Assembly (NCBI GenBank): GCA_938016265.1
Contig: CALLWB010000027.1
Coordinates: forward strand, 81,756-145,755
Reading direction: 5' to 3'
Length of the DNA stretch: 64,000 nucleotides
Origin: an uncultured Saprospiraceae bacterium
Lineage (GTDB): Bacteria > Bacteroidota > Bacteroidia > Chitinophagales > Saprospiraceae
The position numbers were made by a program, and so were the translations under genes. Each line of letters opens with the position of its first letter. Position 1 is the first letter of the stretch. Below, piece by piece: positions 9,241 to 19,427 of the stretch. The notes beneath the pieces are model-generated. The model was given only the letters and a program-made list of their open reading frames with translations. It ran no database searches and had not been told where the DNA came from.

Positions 9241-10506
9241 ATGAAAAAAGTAATCTCTATCGGCATAAGTCTACTCCTATTTCTAGGAATAGCCCTGCTT
9301 GTCTCCAGTCACACAGAAAAAGAAGACTGGGGTTTCTTCGGCCACCGCCAGATCAATCGATTAGCTGTCTTCACGCTGCCACCAGAAATGATTGGCTTCT
9401 ACAAAAAGAACATAGAGTTTATTACCGAACACGCCGTCGACCCTGACAAACGACGCTACGCCACCAAACACGAAGCAGTACGGCACTATATCGATGCAGA
9501 CCATTGGGGCGAGTATCCATTCCCTGACATCCCGCGCAATTGGACAGATGTCTTGGTCCGATATACAGACGTTTATGCAGTTACCGCAACCAACGACACC
9601 CTTCATTTGATTGGGAATGATGTCATGAAAGTGGACAAATACAAACTCACCCTAGGAGGCAAAGACCTCAAAAAAGCATTTAGAAAAGACAGTGTTGTCT
9701 TGTATTTGAGCGGATATAATAAATTTTACCAATCTCATATTCAGCCAAAATATTATGAAGACGAATGGTTGCTAGACTGCGATCTGCTTCAGGAGATTTT
9801 CAAAGCACAACCACTGCATCTGGACTGCAGTTCAGCCTTTGCTGTTGATCGATTTTCTGAATATGGAATCCTGCCTTATCACCTTAAAGCGATGCAGGTT
9901 CGGTTGACCAACGCCTTCAAAAACAAAGACCTCAAAAAGATCCTTCGGCTCAGCGCTGAAGTTGGTCATTATATTGGCGATGCCCACGTCCCCCTCCACA
10001 CGACGACCAACTACAATGGGCAAATGACGAACCAGGTCGGGATCCACGGATTTTGGGAAAGTCGACTACTAGAACTGTTTTCTGGCGAGTACGATATGTT
10101 TGTTGGCCGGGCAAAATACATTGATGAGCCGCAAGATTTTTTCTGGCAAACCATTTTAGACAGCCACATACTAGTAGACAGTGTACTGGCAATTGAAAAA
10201 CGGCTTAGCCTGTCCTACCCAAAAGACAAACAATTCTGCTTCGAAGAACGACTGGATGCTACGATCCGAACGCAATGCAAAGAATATTCAAGAGCCTTTC
10301 ACAATGAGCTAAAAGGAATGGTCGAAGACCGCTTTACTACCACTATTCTTTCTTTAGGAAGTATCTGGTATACCGCCTGGGTAGACGCAGGACAACCCGA
10401 CTTGATTGAAATCCTGAATGGACAAGAAAAAGAGGCGACAGAGGAGAAGGATGAAGAGCTGGAAAAGGCGTACAAAGGTGGCAGCATCAAAGGTCGCCAA
10501 CATTAA
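9241..10506 (+). CDS. Zinc-dependent phospholipase C/S1-P1 nuclease-fold secreted protein
   Basis: A 421-residue exported protein with an N-terminal membrane/signal segment (about 5-22). Just after it comes the DWGFFGH motif (Trp30, His35). In zinc phospholipase C and S1/P1 nucleases the N-terminal Trp and the following His bind zinc. Further zinc-ligand motifs are HYIDADHW (82-89), GHYIGDAHVPLH (about 243-254) and HGFWES. Together these cover the trinuclear zinc site of the fold. The substrate could be phospholipid or nucleic acid; sequence alone does not decide. The mature protein would act in the periplasm or outside. The C-terminus is charged and Glu/Lys-rich. A TPR protein follows 24 bases later and is probably co-transcribed. 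Confidence 0.8.
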   Translation: MKKVISIGISLLLFLGIALLVSSHTEKEDWGFFGHRQINRLAVFTLPPEMIGFYKKNIEFITEHAVDPDKRRYATKHEAVRHYIDADHWGEYPFPDIPRNWTDVLVRYTDVYAVTATNDTLHLIGNDVMKVDKYKLTLGGKDLKKAFRKDSVVLYLSGYNKFYQSHIQPKYYEDEWLLDCDLLQEIFKAQPLHLDCSSAFAVDRFSEYGILPYHLKAMQVRLTNAFKNKDLKKILRLSAEVGHYIGDAHVPLHTTTNYNGQMTNQVGIHGFWESRLLELFSGEYDMFVGRAKYIDEPQDFFWQTILDSHILVDSVLAIEKRLSLSYPKDKQFCFEERLDATIRTQCKEYSRAFHNELKGMVEDRFTTTILSLGSIWYTAWVDAGQPDLIEILNGQEKEATEEKDEELEKAYKGGSIKGRQH

Positions 10507-10530
10507 CATCAAGAATAAACTGTCATATAA

Positions 10531-11403
10531 ATGGATGAAAACAAACTTCCAACCATAAGTGAGCTATGGGATTTTAGCAATCCCGAAGCTACAGAACAGA
10601 AATTTAGAGACCTCCTACCAAAAGCTACCATTCAGCATCCAGCATATGGACTGGAGATTTCTACACAAATAGCTCGAACCCTTGGCCTGCAACGAAAGTT
10701 TGATCAGGCACTCGAATTATTAGAATCCATTCAAAAAGAAATAACAGAAATAGGTAGTCTTCCTGCGATCCGTTTTCACTTAGAAAAGGGAAGGGTCTAT
10801 AACTCTGATAATAAACAGCAGTTGGCTCTACCAGAATTCCAAAAAGCATTAGCCCTGGCCACTGAAAATAACGAAGATTACTTGGCAATAGACGCTGCCC
10901 ACATGCTAGGAATCGCAGACGCCCCTGCCAAACAACTAGACTGGAATCTACTAGCATTAAAGCTGGCAGAAAACACCAAAAATGAAAAAGCAGCCAATTG
11001 GAAAGGATCCCTCTACAACAATATCGGATGGACCTATCAAGGCCAAAATAACTTCCCAGAAGCCGCTCAATATTTCCAAAAAGCATTCGAATATTGGCAA
11101 AGCAAAAAAAACACCTCAAGAACTTTCATTGCCAATTGGTGCATCGCCAGAAACCTCCGGTCACAAAACCAGCTACCCCAAGCCCTCACCATCCTCCACC
11201 AACTGCTAGAAGAAATTAATAACGGAGCAAAACCCGACGGCTACGTCTACGAAGAATTAGCCGAGTGTTTTCTTCTACAAGGCGATCCCCAACAAGCAAA
11301 ACCCCACTTCAAAAAAGCCCACGATCTACTCTCCAAAGACCCTTGGCTCCAAGCCAACGAAAAAACCCGCCTCGAAAGACTGCAAACCCTCAGCCTCGAT
11401 TGA
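10531..11403 (+). CDS. TPR-repeat protein
   Basis: A 290-residue soluble protein composed of tetratricopeptide repeats. Recognisable units include RKFDQALELLESI (about 55-67), QQLALPEFQKALALA (about 90-104), NIGWTYQGQNNFPEAAQYFQKAFEYW (about 164-189), NQLPQALTILHQLL and ECFLLQGDPQQAKPHFKKAHDLL. It has no signal peptide, so it is probably a cytoplasmic scaffold or adaptor. It lies 24 bases after the exported zinc phospholipase-fold gene and is likely in the same transcript, but the two products would be on different sides of the inner membrane. No more specific function can be read. Confidence 0.8.
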   Translation: MDENKLPTISELWDFSNPEATEQKFRDLLPKATIQHPAYGLEISTQIARTLGLQRKFDQALELLESIQKEITEIGSLPAIRFHLEKGRVYNSDNKQQLALPEFQKALALATENNEDYLAIDAAHMLGIADAPAKQLDWNLLALKLAENTKNEKAANWKGSLYNNIGWTYQGQNNFPEAAQYFQKAFEYWQSKKNTSRTFIANWCIARNLRSQNQLPQALTILHQLLEEINNGAKPDGYVYEELAECFLLQGDPQQAKPHFKKAHDLLSKDPWLQANEKTRLERLQTLSLD

Positions 11404-11602
11404 GAATAGATGTAGAATAAAAACAATGCAATTCACCCAAATAGTTTTGCCATTCCGTTCTACATTTTCTGCAACACAAAAATGATCAAATAACAAGCTT
11501 TTGGGGTTCGTTTTTTCAGCGACTTGAAAAAATGAACCTACCTTAAGAAAGAGTGCGAATTCATAAGTTTATAAAAAAATCAAAAATCACACAGATAACC
11601 CC

Positions 11603-11610
11603 TATCTTTG
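11603..11610 (+). promoter_or_regulatory. Bacteroidota -7 box for metH
   Basis: TATCTTTG matches TAnnTTTG exactly and lies 20 bases before the metH ATG. Transcription would begin a few bases before the start codon, leaving a very short leader with no room for a riboswitch. No clear -33 TTG is visible. The box and the CCCTCCAAAAT after it also occur in front of the M43 protease gene (41913). Confidence 0.6.
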
Positions 11611-11630
11611 CCCTCCAAAATCTAAAAGTA

Positions 11631-14600
11631 ATGATAGAAACACCATCTAAAGCAGTTAGTCCTAAATACGACCTACTAAACAAAACTGCCGCAACCAAAA
11701 TACTAGTACTAGACGGTGCGATGGGGTCACTAATTCAAGATTACCAGCTGACCGAAGCAGATTTCCGTGGAGATAGATTCAAAAACTATGAACACGACAT
11801 AAAAGGAAATAACGAGGTATTAAATATAACTCAACCAGAGGTAATCAAGGCCATCCATAAAGCCTACCTCGATGTCGGCACCGATATCATCGAAACCAAC
11901 ACCTTCAATGGCACCTCCATCTCACAAGCAGATTATGGAATGGAAACCCTGGCTTATGAATTGAACAGGGAAGCCGCCAAAATAGCCCGTCAAGCAGCCG
12001 ACGAATACACGGCAATTACGCCAGAAAAACCTCGGTTTGTAGCAGGAGCACTAGGACCTACAAACAAAACAGCCTCCCTGTCACCAGACGTGAATAACCC
12101 AGGATACAGAGCGGTGTTGTTTGATGAAATCATGGAGTCCTATTACGAGCAAGTCAGAGGGTTAGCAGATGGCGGGGTAGATATCTTTCTAGTAGAAACT
12201 ATTTTTGATACGCTTAATGCGAAAGCTGCCTTATTTGCTATTGACAAGTATATGGAAGAGACCGGTGTCAAGTATCCGATTATGATTTCTGGTACCATTA
12301 CCGACGCAAGTGGCCGAACACTTTCTGGACAAACGGTAGAAGCATTTTGGATCTCTATAAATCACATTGATCTGTTTAGTGTTGGCCTGAATTGCGCATT
12401 AGGCGCAAAAGAAATGAGACCACACATTGAAGAACTTTCTAAAATAGCCAACTGCAATGTCAGTGCCTATCCAAACGCAGGCCTTCCCAACGAATTTGGA
12501 GAATACGATCAGGATGCAGACGAAATGGGTGATTTTATTGATGATTTTGTCAAGAGTGGATTTGTCAATATTATTGGTGGATGCTGCGGAACTACGCCGT
12601 CTCACATCAAACGAATGGCAGAGTTGACTCAGGGGGTTGTTCCAAGGAAAAAAGCAAAACCATCTCCCTACACACAACTCAGCGGCCTGGAAGCATTGAC
12701 CATAAGACCAGAAACCAATTTTGTCAATGTCGGAGAACGAACCAACGTCACCGGATCCAAAAAATTTGCCCGACTCATCAAAACAGAATCTTACGATGAA
12801 GCCTTGTCTGTAGCGCAACATCAGGTAGATGGTGGCGCTCAGATCATCGACATCAATATGGATGAAGGGCTGCTCGACTCCAAGGAGGTAATGAAAGATT
12901 TTGTCAACCTTCTGGCTTCAGAACCCGATATCGCAAAGCTTCCTTTTATGATCGACTCCTCCAAATTTGAGGTCATCGAAGCTGGGCTAAAAAGTACCCA
13001 AGGGAAATGCGTCGTCAACTCCATCTCCATGAAAGAAGGAGAAGAGGAATTTATCCGACAAGCCCGAATTTGTCGACGGTATGGAGCGGCAGTAGTGGTT
13101 ATGGCCTTCGATGAAGAAGGACAAGCAGACACCATTGACCGAAAGGTCGAAATTTGCCATAGAGCCTATAAAATTCTTACACAGCAAGTCGGATTCAATC
13201 CGCAGGATATTATTTTTGATCCGAATATTTTCGCCATCGCAACCGGTATCGATGAGCACAACGACTACGGGATAGCATTCATCGAAGCAACCAGAAAGAT
13301 AAAAGAGCTGATGCCGAAAGTGAAGGTCAGCGGAGGAGTTAGTAATATCTCCTTTTCGTTTAGAGGGAATAATAGAGTGAGAGAGGCGATGCATTCTGCT
13401 TTTCTATACCACGCCGTCCAGGCAGGAATGGATATGGGAATTGTCAATGCGGGGATGATGGAGGTATATGAAGATGTACCGAAAGACCTTCTTAAATTGG
13501 TAGAAGACGTATTGTTCAATAGAACCCCAAATGCAACGGAAGCACTGACCACTTATGCTGCGAATATAAAAGGAGGCGGTAAAAAATTGGTAAAAGACCT
13601 CAGTTGGAGAGAAGGAACCGTGCAGGAACGCCTGCAACATGCGCTGGTAAAAGGGATCACAGAATTCATCATCGAGGATACAGAAGAAGCCCGCCAAATG
13701 TTTGATGTCCCAATCGAAGTGATTGAAGGCCCACTAATGGATGGTATGAATGTGGTGGGTGATCTTTTTGGTTCTGGAAAAATGTTCTTGCCTCAAGTAG
13801 TAAAAAGTGCTCGAGTAATGAAGCAATCCGTTGCTTACCTTACCCCTTACATTGAGGAACTAAAATTGGAAGGAGCCAGTTCCTCAAAAGGAAAGATACT
13901 AATGGCTACCGTAAAAGGAGATGTTCATGACATCGGAAAAAATATTGTAGGCGTAGTACTAGGATGTAATAACTTTGAAATCGTAGACCTTGGCGTAATG
14001 GTGCGCCCCGAAACGATTCTGAAAGAGGCCAGAAAACACAACGTAGACATCATCGGCCTCAGTGGCTTGATCACCCCATCCCTCGACGAAATGGTATATG
14101 TCGCAAAAGAAATGGAGCGCGAAGGATTTAGTATCCCATTGATGATTGGTGGCGCAACAACAAGCAAAACCCACACGGCAGTAAAAATCGAAAAACAATA
14201 TTCCGGTCCAGTTGTCCATGTGCTAGACGCTTCAAGAAGTGTCACCGTTGCCAGCACCCTACTCAACGAAAAAGACAAAGAAGGCTATTTAGCAGGCATC
14301 CGAGCAGAATACGAACAAGTACGAATTCGCCGAGCAGGCAGAAAATCCTCCAAGAAATACCTGACGATAAAACAAGCCCGAGCCAACAAACTGAAAATTG
14401 ATTGGGATAGTCACACCCCAACAACACCAAGCTTCATCGGCAATAAATACTTCAATGATTATTCTTTGGAAGAAATCGCAGAATACATCGACTGGACACC
14501 GTTTTTTGCTAGTTGGCAACTTCGCGGCAAATACCCGGCAATCCTCCAAGATGAAGTAGTAGGAGAAGAATGTACTCGTCTGTTTAAGGACGCACAAGAA

Positions 14601-15341
14601 TTGCTGAAACGTATCATCGATGAAAAATGGTTGACCCCGAATGCCGTCATCGGCTTCTACCCAGCCAGCAGCATCAAAGACGACGACGTCAATATATTTG
14701 AATCAGAGGATAGAAAACAAATCAAAACACAATTCAATTTTATCCGTCAGCAAGCTCAAAAAGCACCAGGACAATTAAACAATTCTCTGGCGGACTATAT
14801 TGCGCCGGCTGCTTCAAAAACAAAAGACTATCTTGGGTTTTTCGCAGTAACGACGGGCATTGGAATCGAAAAGTGGGTCAAAAAATTCGAAGAAGAATTG
14901 GATGATTATAATGCGATTATGGTCAAAGCACTAGCAGACCGACTAGCAGAAGCATTTGCCGAACTCATGCATGAAAAAGTAAGAAAGGAATATTGGGGCT
15001 ATGATAGCGAGGAGCAATTGACTACCGAAGATTTGATCAAGGAAAATTACAAAGGGATTCGTCCCGCACCAGGCTATCCCGCCTGCCCGGAGCACACAGA
15101 AAAGGGAAAATTATTTGAGCTACTCGAAGTAGAAAAACACATCAACATCAAACTGACAGAAAGTTATGCGATGTACCCGGCAGCTTCTGTCTCTGGCTTC
15201 TATTTCTCTCATCCAAAATCAAAATATTTCACCACCGGAAAAATATCCAAAGACCAAGTAGAAGACTACGCCAATCGCAAAGACATGGGACTAGAAGAAG
15301 CAGAACGATGGTTAGCGCCAACGCTCAATTATGATGTGTAA
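11631..15341 (+). CDS. metH: Cobalamin-dependent methionine synthase
   Basis: A full-length, 1236-residue MetH that transfers a methyl group from 5-methyltetrahydrofolate through cobalamin to homocysteine. I start at the ATG at 11631, because a promoter box lies just upstream and the open frame's earlier TTG/ATG-like region falls inside it. Domains in order are: homocysteine-binding barrel with the zinc-site GGCCGT near residue 315; pterin-binding barrel ([11 protein letters not shown] near 365, then NVSGG-type strands); B12 cap and Rossmann domain with the cobalt-ligand motif DVHDIGKN near 763; and the C-terminal AdoMet reactivation domain with [12 protein letters not shown] near 1144. All catalytic landmarks are intact. 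metF is not in the window. Confidence 0.97.
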   Translation: MIETPSKAVSPKYDLLNKTAATKILVLDGAMGSLIQDYQLTEADFRGDRFKNYEHDIKGNNEVLNITQPEVIKAIHKAYLDVGTDIIETNTFNGTSISQADYGMETLAYELNREAAKIARQAADEYTAITPEKPRFVAGALGPTNKTASLSPDVNNPGYRAVLFDEIMESYYEQVRGLADGGVDIFLVETIFDTLNAKAALFAIDKYMEETGVKYPIMISGTITDASGRTLSGQTVEAFWISINHIDLFSVGLNCALGAKEMRPHIEELSKIANCNVSAYPNAGLPNEFGEYDQDADEMGDFIDDFVKSGFVNIIGGCCGTTPSHIKRMAELTQGVVPRKKAKPSPYTQLSGLEALTIRPETNFVNVGERTNVTGSKKFARLIKTESYDEALSVAQHQVDGGAQIIDINMDEGLLDSKEVMKDFVNLLASEPDIAKLPFMIDSSKFEVIEAGLKSTQGKCVVNSISMKEGEEEFIRQARICRRYGAAVVVMAFDEEGQADTIDRKVEICHRAYKILTQQVGFNPQDIIFDPNIFAIATGIDEHNDYGIAFIEATRKIKELMPKVKVSGGVSNISFSFRGNNRVREAMHSAFLYHAVQAGMDMGIVNAGMMEVYEDVPKDLLKLVEDVLFNRTPNATEALTTYAANIKGGGKKLVKDLSWREGTVQERLQHALVKGITEFIIEDTEEARQMFDVPIEVIEGPLMDGMNVVGDLFGSGKMFLPQVVKSARVMKQSVAYLTPYIEELKLEGASSSKGKILMATVKGDVHDIGKNIVGVVLGCNNFEIVDLGVMVRPETILKEARKHNVDIIGLSGLITPSLDEMVYVAKEMEREGFSIPLMIGGATTSKTHTAVKIEKQYSGPVVHVLDASRSVTVASTLLNEKDKEGYLAGIRAEYEQVRIRRAGRKSSKKYLTIKQARANKLKIDWDSHTPTTPSFIGNKYFNDYSLEEIAEYIDWTPFFASWQLRGKYPAILQDEVVGEECTRLFKDAQELLKRIIDEKWLTPNAVIGFYPASSIKDDDVNIFESEDRKQIKTQFNFIRQQAQKAPGQLNNSLADYIAPAASKTKDYLGFFAVTTGIGIEKWVKKFEEELDDYNAIMVKALADRLAEAFAELMHEKVRKEYWGYDSEEQLTTEDLIKENYKGIRPAPGYPACPEHTEKGKLFELLEVEKHINIKLTESYAMYPAASVSGFYFSHPKSKYFTTGKISKDQVEDYANRKDMGLEEAERWLAPTLNYDV

Positions 15342-15373
15342 TTGGAGTTGTTAAATTATTATTATTTGTGAAT

Positions 15374-16558
15374 ATGAAACATAAAATCCAACAACTCTCC
15401 AAAGAATTTCATAAGGAAGTAATCGCCTTACGGCATCACCTGCACGCAAACCCAGAACTTTCCTACGAAGAAGTAAAGACAGGAAACTTCATAGCAGCCC
15501 AACTAAAAGCCTACGGCATAGAACACAAACACGGCTGCGCAGTAAACGGAGTAGTCGGATTGATAAAAGGCAAAAACCCAGGGAAAAAAGTAATCGCCCT
15601 GCGAGCCGACATGGATGCCTTACCTATTTTGGAAGCCAACGATGTCCCTTACAAATCAAAAAACGAAGGCGTCATGCATGCTTGCGGACATGATGTACAC
15701 AGCTCCTCCCTCCTAGGGACCGCCAAGATATTGAATGAAGTCAAAGATCAATTTGAAGGAACCATAAAGCTTATTTTTCAGCCAGCAGAAGAACGATTTC
15801 CAGGCGGCGCATCGATCATGATCAAGGAAGGCGTACTGCGCAATCCAGATCCGGTTAGCATCCTAGGACAACACGTGCACCCGCCACTTGAAGTTGGGAA
15901 AATTGGAATGAAGGCAGGCATGTACATGGCCTCTGCAGACGAGTTGTATCTGACAGTGCACGGTAGGGGTGGGCATGGTGCATTGCCGCAAGATTGTATT
16001 GATCCGGTGGTAATAACAGCACATATTATTACAGCAATCCAACAAATTTCTAGCCGGCAAAGTGATCCGACGACTCCAACAGTAGTGAGTTTTGGGAAAA
16101 TGATTGCCAACGGAGCCACCAATGTTATTCCAAACAAAGTTTATCTGGAAGGTACTTTCCGAACGATGGACGAAAAATGGCGAGCAGAAGCGCATGAGCA
16201 AATGACGAAAATGATCACAATGATCGCAGAAAGTATGGGCGGTAGAGCAGAATTTCAAATCAAAAAAGGATATCCTTTTTTGATAAACAATGAGGAGATG
16301 ACCCACAAGGCGCGGCAATTTGCTATTGACTATCTGGGTGCTGAAAATGTGGTCGATTTACCAATCCGAATGACAGCAGAGGATTTTGCGTACTATTCAC
16401 ATGAAATACCAGGTGTTTTTTATCGATTGGGGACGGGCAATGTTGCAAAGGGGATTACTTCGCCGGTGCATACCACTACGTTTGATATTGATGAAGATGC
16501 CTTGCAATTGAGTACTGGATTGATGGCGTGGATGGCTATTAATGAATTGAATGCTTAA
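15374..16558 (+). CDS. M20-family amidohydrolase (N-acyl amino acid/IAA-amino acid hydrolase type)
   Basis: A 394-residue dinuclear metal hydrolase of peptidase family M20D. I prefer the ATG at 15374 over the GTG at 15368. Metal-site motifs are MHACGHDVH (101-109, Cys104, His106), PAEE (137-140, the general-base Glu) and GQHVHP (165-170), with a late His in SPVHTTTFDID. The inserted dimerisation domain is recognisable between about 175 and 290 (HGRGGHGALPQD). Members hydrolyse N-acyl or indoleacetyl amino acids, or hippurate. There is no signal peptide, so it is cytoplasmic. It follows metH by 32 bases and may share its transcript. Codon usage drifts from C/A-rich to G/T-rich along the gene. 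Confidence 0.9.
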   Translation: MKHKIQQLSKEFHKEVIALRHHLHANPELSYEEVKTGNFIAAQLKAYGIEHKHGCAVNGVVGLIKGKNPGKKVIALRADMDALPILEANDVPYKSKNEGVMHACGHDVHSSSLLGTAKILNEVKDQFEGTIKLIFQPAEERFPGGASIMIKEGVLRNPDPVSILGQHVHPPLEVGKIGMKAGMYMASADELYLTVHGRGGHGALPQDCIDPVVITAHIITAIQQISSRQSDPTTPTVVSFGKMIANGATNVIPNKVYLEGTFRTMDEKWRAEAHEQMTKMITMIAESMGGRAEFQIKKGYPFLINNEEMTHKARQFAIDYLGAENVVDLPIRMTAEDFAYYSHEIPGVFYRLGTGNVAKGITSPVHTTTFDIDEDALQLSTGLMAWMAINELNA

Positions 16559-16600
16559 ATTTATTCTAAGAAATCTAATTACAAAATTCTAGAGATTAGT

Positions 16601-17344
16601 ATGCGCTATTTTGCAGAATTGGCTTATCGTGGAACGAATTATTCGGGCTGGCAACGACAGAACAATGCAAAGTCTATCCAGGAGGTAATTGAAGGCGCAC
16701 TTTCTACCATTTTGAATACGAAGATAGCGGTCACGGGGTGCGGAAGGACAGATGCCGGCGTGCACGCTAGTCAATATTTTCTGCATTTCGACTCGGAAGT
16801 GCCCTTGCCTCATGAATTTGTCAACCGACTCAATAAATTCCTTCCGAAGGACATTGCTTTCTACCGAATTTTTGAAGTGGACAAGGAAGCGCACGCTCGA
16901 TTTGATGCTACAAAAAGAAGCTATTTTTATTTAATGGATTACAAGAAAAGTCCTTTTGATTACCAATTGGCTTATTTCTATCATTTTTCTTCTAGATTGA
17001 AGTTGGATAAACTGAATGAGGCCGCCAACTTGCTGCTTTCCTACGGTGAGTTTGAGCCTTTTTGCAAAAAAGGTTCTGATGTGAAGCATATGAAATGCGA
17101 CTTGTCCAGGGCAGAATGGATGTTGGATGAAGAAAAAGGGCGATTGATCTTTCATGTATCGTCCAACCGTTTTCTAAGGGGGATGGTGCGACTGATTGTA
17201 GGGACTTGTATTCTGGTGGCAGAAGATAAAATGACCCTTTCCAGCTTAAAAAATTCCCTGGATCACCAACTCCCATTGTCAAAGAGTTTAAGCGTTCCGG
17301 GCCGAGGACTTTATCTCTCCAAAATTGAATACCCATTTACATAA
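16601..17344 (+). CDS. truA: tRNA pseudouridine(38-40) synthase
   Basis: A 247-residue TruA, which isomerises uridines 38-40 in the anticodon arm of tRNAs. The catalytic Asp is Asp51 in the signature GCGRTDAGVHA. The N-terminus (YRGTNYSGWQRQ) is the RNA-binding strand typical of the family, and FLRGMVRLIVGT near residue 190 is the conserved C-terminal motif. Length matches other TruA enzymes. It sits 42 bases after the amidohydrolase. Downstream there is no + strand terminator; the hairpin at 17373-17392 has its T-tract on the other strand. Confidence 0.95.
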   Translation: MRYFAELAYRGTNYSGWQRQNNAKSIQEVIEGALSTILNTKIAVTGCGRTDAGVHASQYFLHFDSEVPLPHEFVNRLNKFLPKDIAFYRIFEVDKEAHARFDATKRSYFYLMDYKKSPFDYQLAYFYHFSSRLKLDKLNEAANLLLSYGEFEPFCKKGSDVKHMKCDLSRAEWMLDEEKGRLIFHVSSNRFLRGMVRLIVGTCILVAEDKMTLSSLKNSLDHQLPLSKSLSVPGRGLYLSKIEYPFT

Positions 17345-17362
17345 ATTGGTACGACCGTCCTC

Positions 17363-17392
17363 AAAAAAAAGAAGCTACCTAAAAAGGTAGCT
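17363..17392 (-). terminator. Rho-independent terminator reading leftward
   Basis: An 8-bp stem (AGCTACCT 17373-17380 with AGGTAGCT 17385-17392) encloses an AAAA loop. The run of eight A at 17363-17370 lies on its left side, which makes a T-tract only for minus-strand transcription. The flanking + strand gene truA would not be terminated by it in the usual way. No minus-strand gene is seen immediately to its right. Confidence 0.55.
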
Positions 17393-17669
17393 CCCTGACA
17401 TTTAACATTAAAATTATACTAAACTAAAACTTTATTTGCGTTTGCACATTTACTATTACGGGGATATGGTCAAAATGTTTCATAAGTACTCGGTTTATTG
17501 ATTTGTAGGCATTAATTTGTTTGCTTTTTTACTGGGAATATTAATCGGAATTATCCAGAATAAAGACACCAAAAATCAAATAGGAGATCCATTAACGACT
17601 AACCATTTAACCAATAACGATAAACCAAACCACCATTAACCAACAATATTCGTACTTTTATCTCTGCAA
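17393..17669. other. Intergenic gap before the ABC exporter
   Basis: There is no coding frame with family resemblance in this stretch of about 280 bases (about 325 with the terminator region). It contains runs of TTAACC/ACCATTAACC repeats near 17600-17645. It should contain the promoter of the ABC gene; a weak GTACTTTTATCTCTGC box lies at 17651-17666. A minus-strand transcript ending at the terminator at 17363 would have to start here. Confidence 0.4.
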
Positions 17670-19427
17670 ATGAAAATTGGAAAAAAAATAGATCTTTCGC
17701 TCTTAAAACGAGTACTTAAATTGGGCCTTCCGCACAAGGGGAATTTGATTCTGGCCTTGACCTTGTCTATTGTGTTGGCACCGCTAGCAGTCTTGCGCCC
17801 TTTTTTAATCCAATACACCGTCGATAAGCATATCCTGAACTTTGACATTGAAGGATTGCTGTTTATTATGTTTTTGTTGATTGTTGTTTTGCTTTTGGAA
17901 AGCAGCATTCGATATTTCTTCATTTATTCGAGTAGTTTGCTCGGGCAGTCAGTGATTCGCGACTTACGGATACGAGTATTCAATCATCTGGTTAGCCTGC
18001 AATTGCGGTATTTCGATAAAACACCAATCGGTACTTCGACAACAAGGACAATCAATGATATTGAGACGATCAATTCGATTTTTACACAAGGAGTAATTAC
18101 GATTTTGGCAGATTTGCTCACGCTTTTTGTCGTTTTGTTTATTATGTTTTGGACGAGTTGGAAGTTGACGTTGGTTTGTCTGATAACGCTACCACTTTTG
18201 TTGATCGCTACCTATATGTTTAAGGAAGGGGTGAAGTCTGCCTACGAAGTCGTCCGCAATCAAATCGCCATCATGAACGCCTTCCTCCAAGAACGAATCA
18301 GCGGTATGCGAGTCGTTCAAATCTTCAACGCCGAAGAGGAAGAGTTGGCAAAATTCAAAGAAATCAATCAAACCTACACGAAGGCAAATCTGGACTCCAT
18401 CTTCTATTATGCGCTCTTTTTCCCGGTAGTCGAAATTTTGTCTGCAGCTTCGCTCGGGTTGATGGTTTGGTACGGCGCACGTGGTGTATTGTCTAATGAA
18501 ATAACGCTAGGCGTGTTAGTCGCATTCCCAATCTATCTAAGCATGTTGTTTCGTCCGGTTCGAATGCTGGCCGACAAAATCAACACCCTACAAATGGGAC
18601 TGGTAGCAGCAGATCGCGTATTTCTTCTCCTGGACAACACCGATAAAATTCCCGACAAGGGACAAAAAACGCCGGAAACGATGGAAGGCTTCGTCGAATT
18701 CAAAAACGTACACTTCGCCTACAACGAACCAGAATACATACTTAAAGACGTCTCCTTCAAAATTCAACCTGGCGAAACACTAGCTATCGTGGGGAGCACG
18801 GGTTCAGGGAAAACAACCATCATCAACATCCTCAATCGATTTTATGAAATTCAAAAAGGGGAAATCAGCATTGATGGCATAAATATCTCCGACTACAAAC
18901 TAAATAGTCTAAGAAAACATGTGGCCATGGTACTACAGGATGTTTTTCTGTTTTCGGGTACAGTGATGGAAAACATCACATTACACGATCCTCAGATTTC
19001 TGAAGAGCAGGTCATAGAAGCTGCACGGATGATTGGCGCGCACGACTTCATAGAAAAACTCCCTGGCAGCTACGACTATCAGGTGATGGAGCGTGGGGCT
19101 ACATTGTCCATGGGGCAAAGACAACTGATTTCGTTTGTTCGTGCCTTGGTATTCAATCCTGATATTTTGGTGTTGGACGAGGCGACGTCTTCTATCGATC
19201 CGGAGTCCGAATCCGTCATTCAACACGCGATAGAAACGCTGATTGAAAAACGCACGTCTATAATTATTGCTCATCGCCTATCCACCATTCGCCATGCCGA
19301 CAATATTTTGGTACTTGACAAGGGCGAGATCATCGAGTTTGGTCCGCATGAAGAGTTGCTTGCGAATCCTGATGGGCATTACACTCAATTGTACGAAATG
19401 CAATTTCTCCAGCCTTTGGAAGAGTGA
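17670..19427 (+). CDS. ABC exporter half-transporter (MsbA/YheH-like)
   Basis: A 585-residue fused permease-ATPase. The N-terminal transmembrane domain (about 20-315) contains six helices. The nucleotide-binding domain has Walker A GSTGSGKTT (about 372-380), a Q-loop in MVLQDVFLFSGTV, Walker B ILVLDEATSSID and the H-loop IIAHRLST. The ABC signature is LSMGQ instead of LSGGQ. Non-canonical signatures of this sort are frequent in half-transporters of the YheH/heterodimer class, which suggests, without proof, that it pairs with another subunit. No second ABC gene is adjacent. The substrate, a lipid or drug in related proteins, is unknown. Confidence 0.93.
   Translation: MKIGKKIDLSLLKRVLKLGLPHKGNLILALTLSIVLAPLAVLRPFLIQYTVDKHILNFDIEGLLFIMFLLIVVLLLESSIRYFFIYSSSLLGQSVIRDLRIRVFNHLVSLQLRYFDKTPIGTSTTRTINDIETINSIFTQGVITILADLLTLFVVLFIMFWTSWKLTLVCLITLPLLLIATYMFKEGVKSAYEVVRNQIAIMNAFLQERISGMRVVQIFNAEEEELAKFKEINQTYTKANLDSIFYYALFFPVVEILSAASLGLMVWYGARGVLSNEITLGVLVAFPIYLSMLFRPVRMLADKINTLQMGLVAADRVFLLLDNTDKIPDKGQKTPETMEGFVEFKNVHFAYNEPEYILKDVSFKIQPGETLAIVGSTGSGKTTIINILNRFYEIQKGEISIDGINISDYKLNSLRKHVAMVLQDVFLFSGTVMENITLHDPQISEEQVIEAARMIGAHDFIEKLPGSYDYQVMERGATLSMGQRQLISFVRALVFNPDILVLDEATSSIDPESESVIQHAIETLIEKRTSIIIAHRLSTIRHADNILVLDKGEIIEFGPHEELLANPDGHYTQLYEMQFLQPLEE

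Noticed and set aside
11603..11631. Riboswitch (B12 or SAM) ahead of metH
   Set aside because: The likely transcription start leaves only a very short leader, with no space for one.
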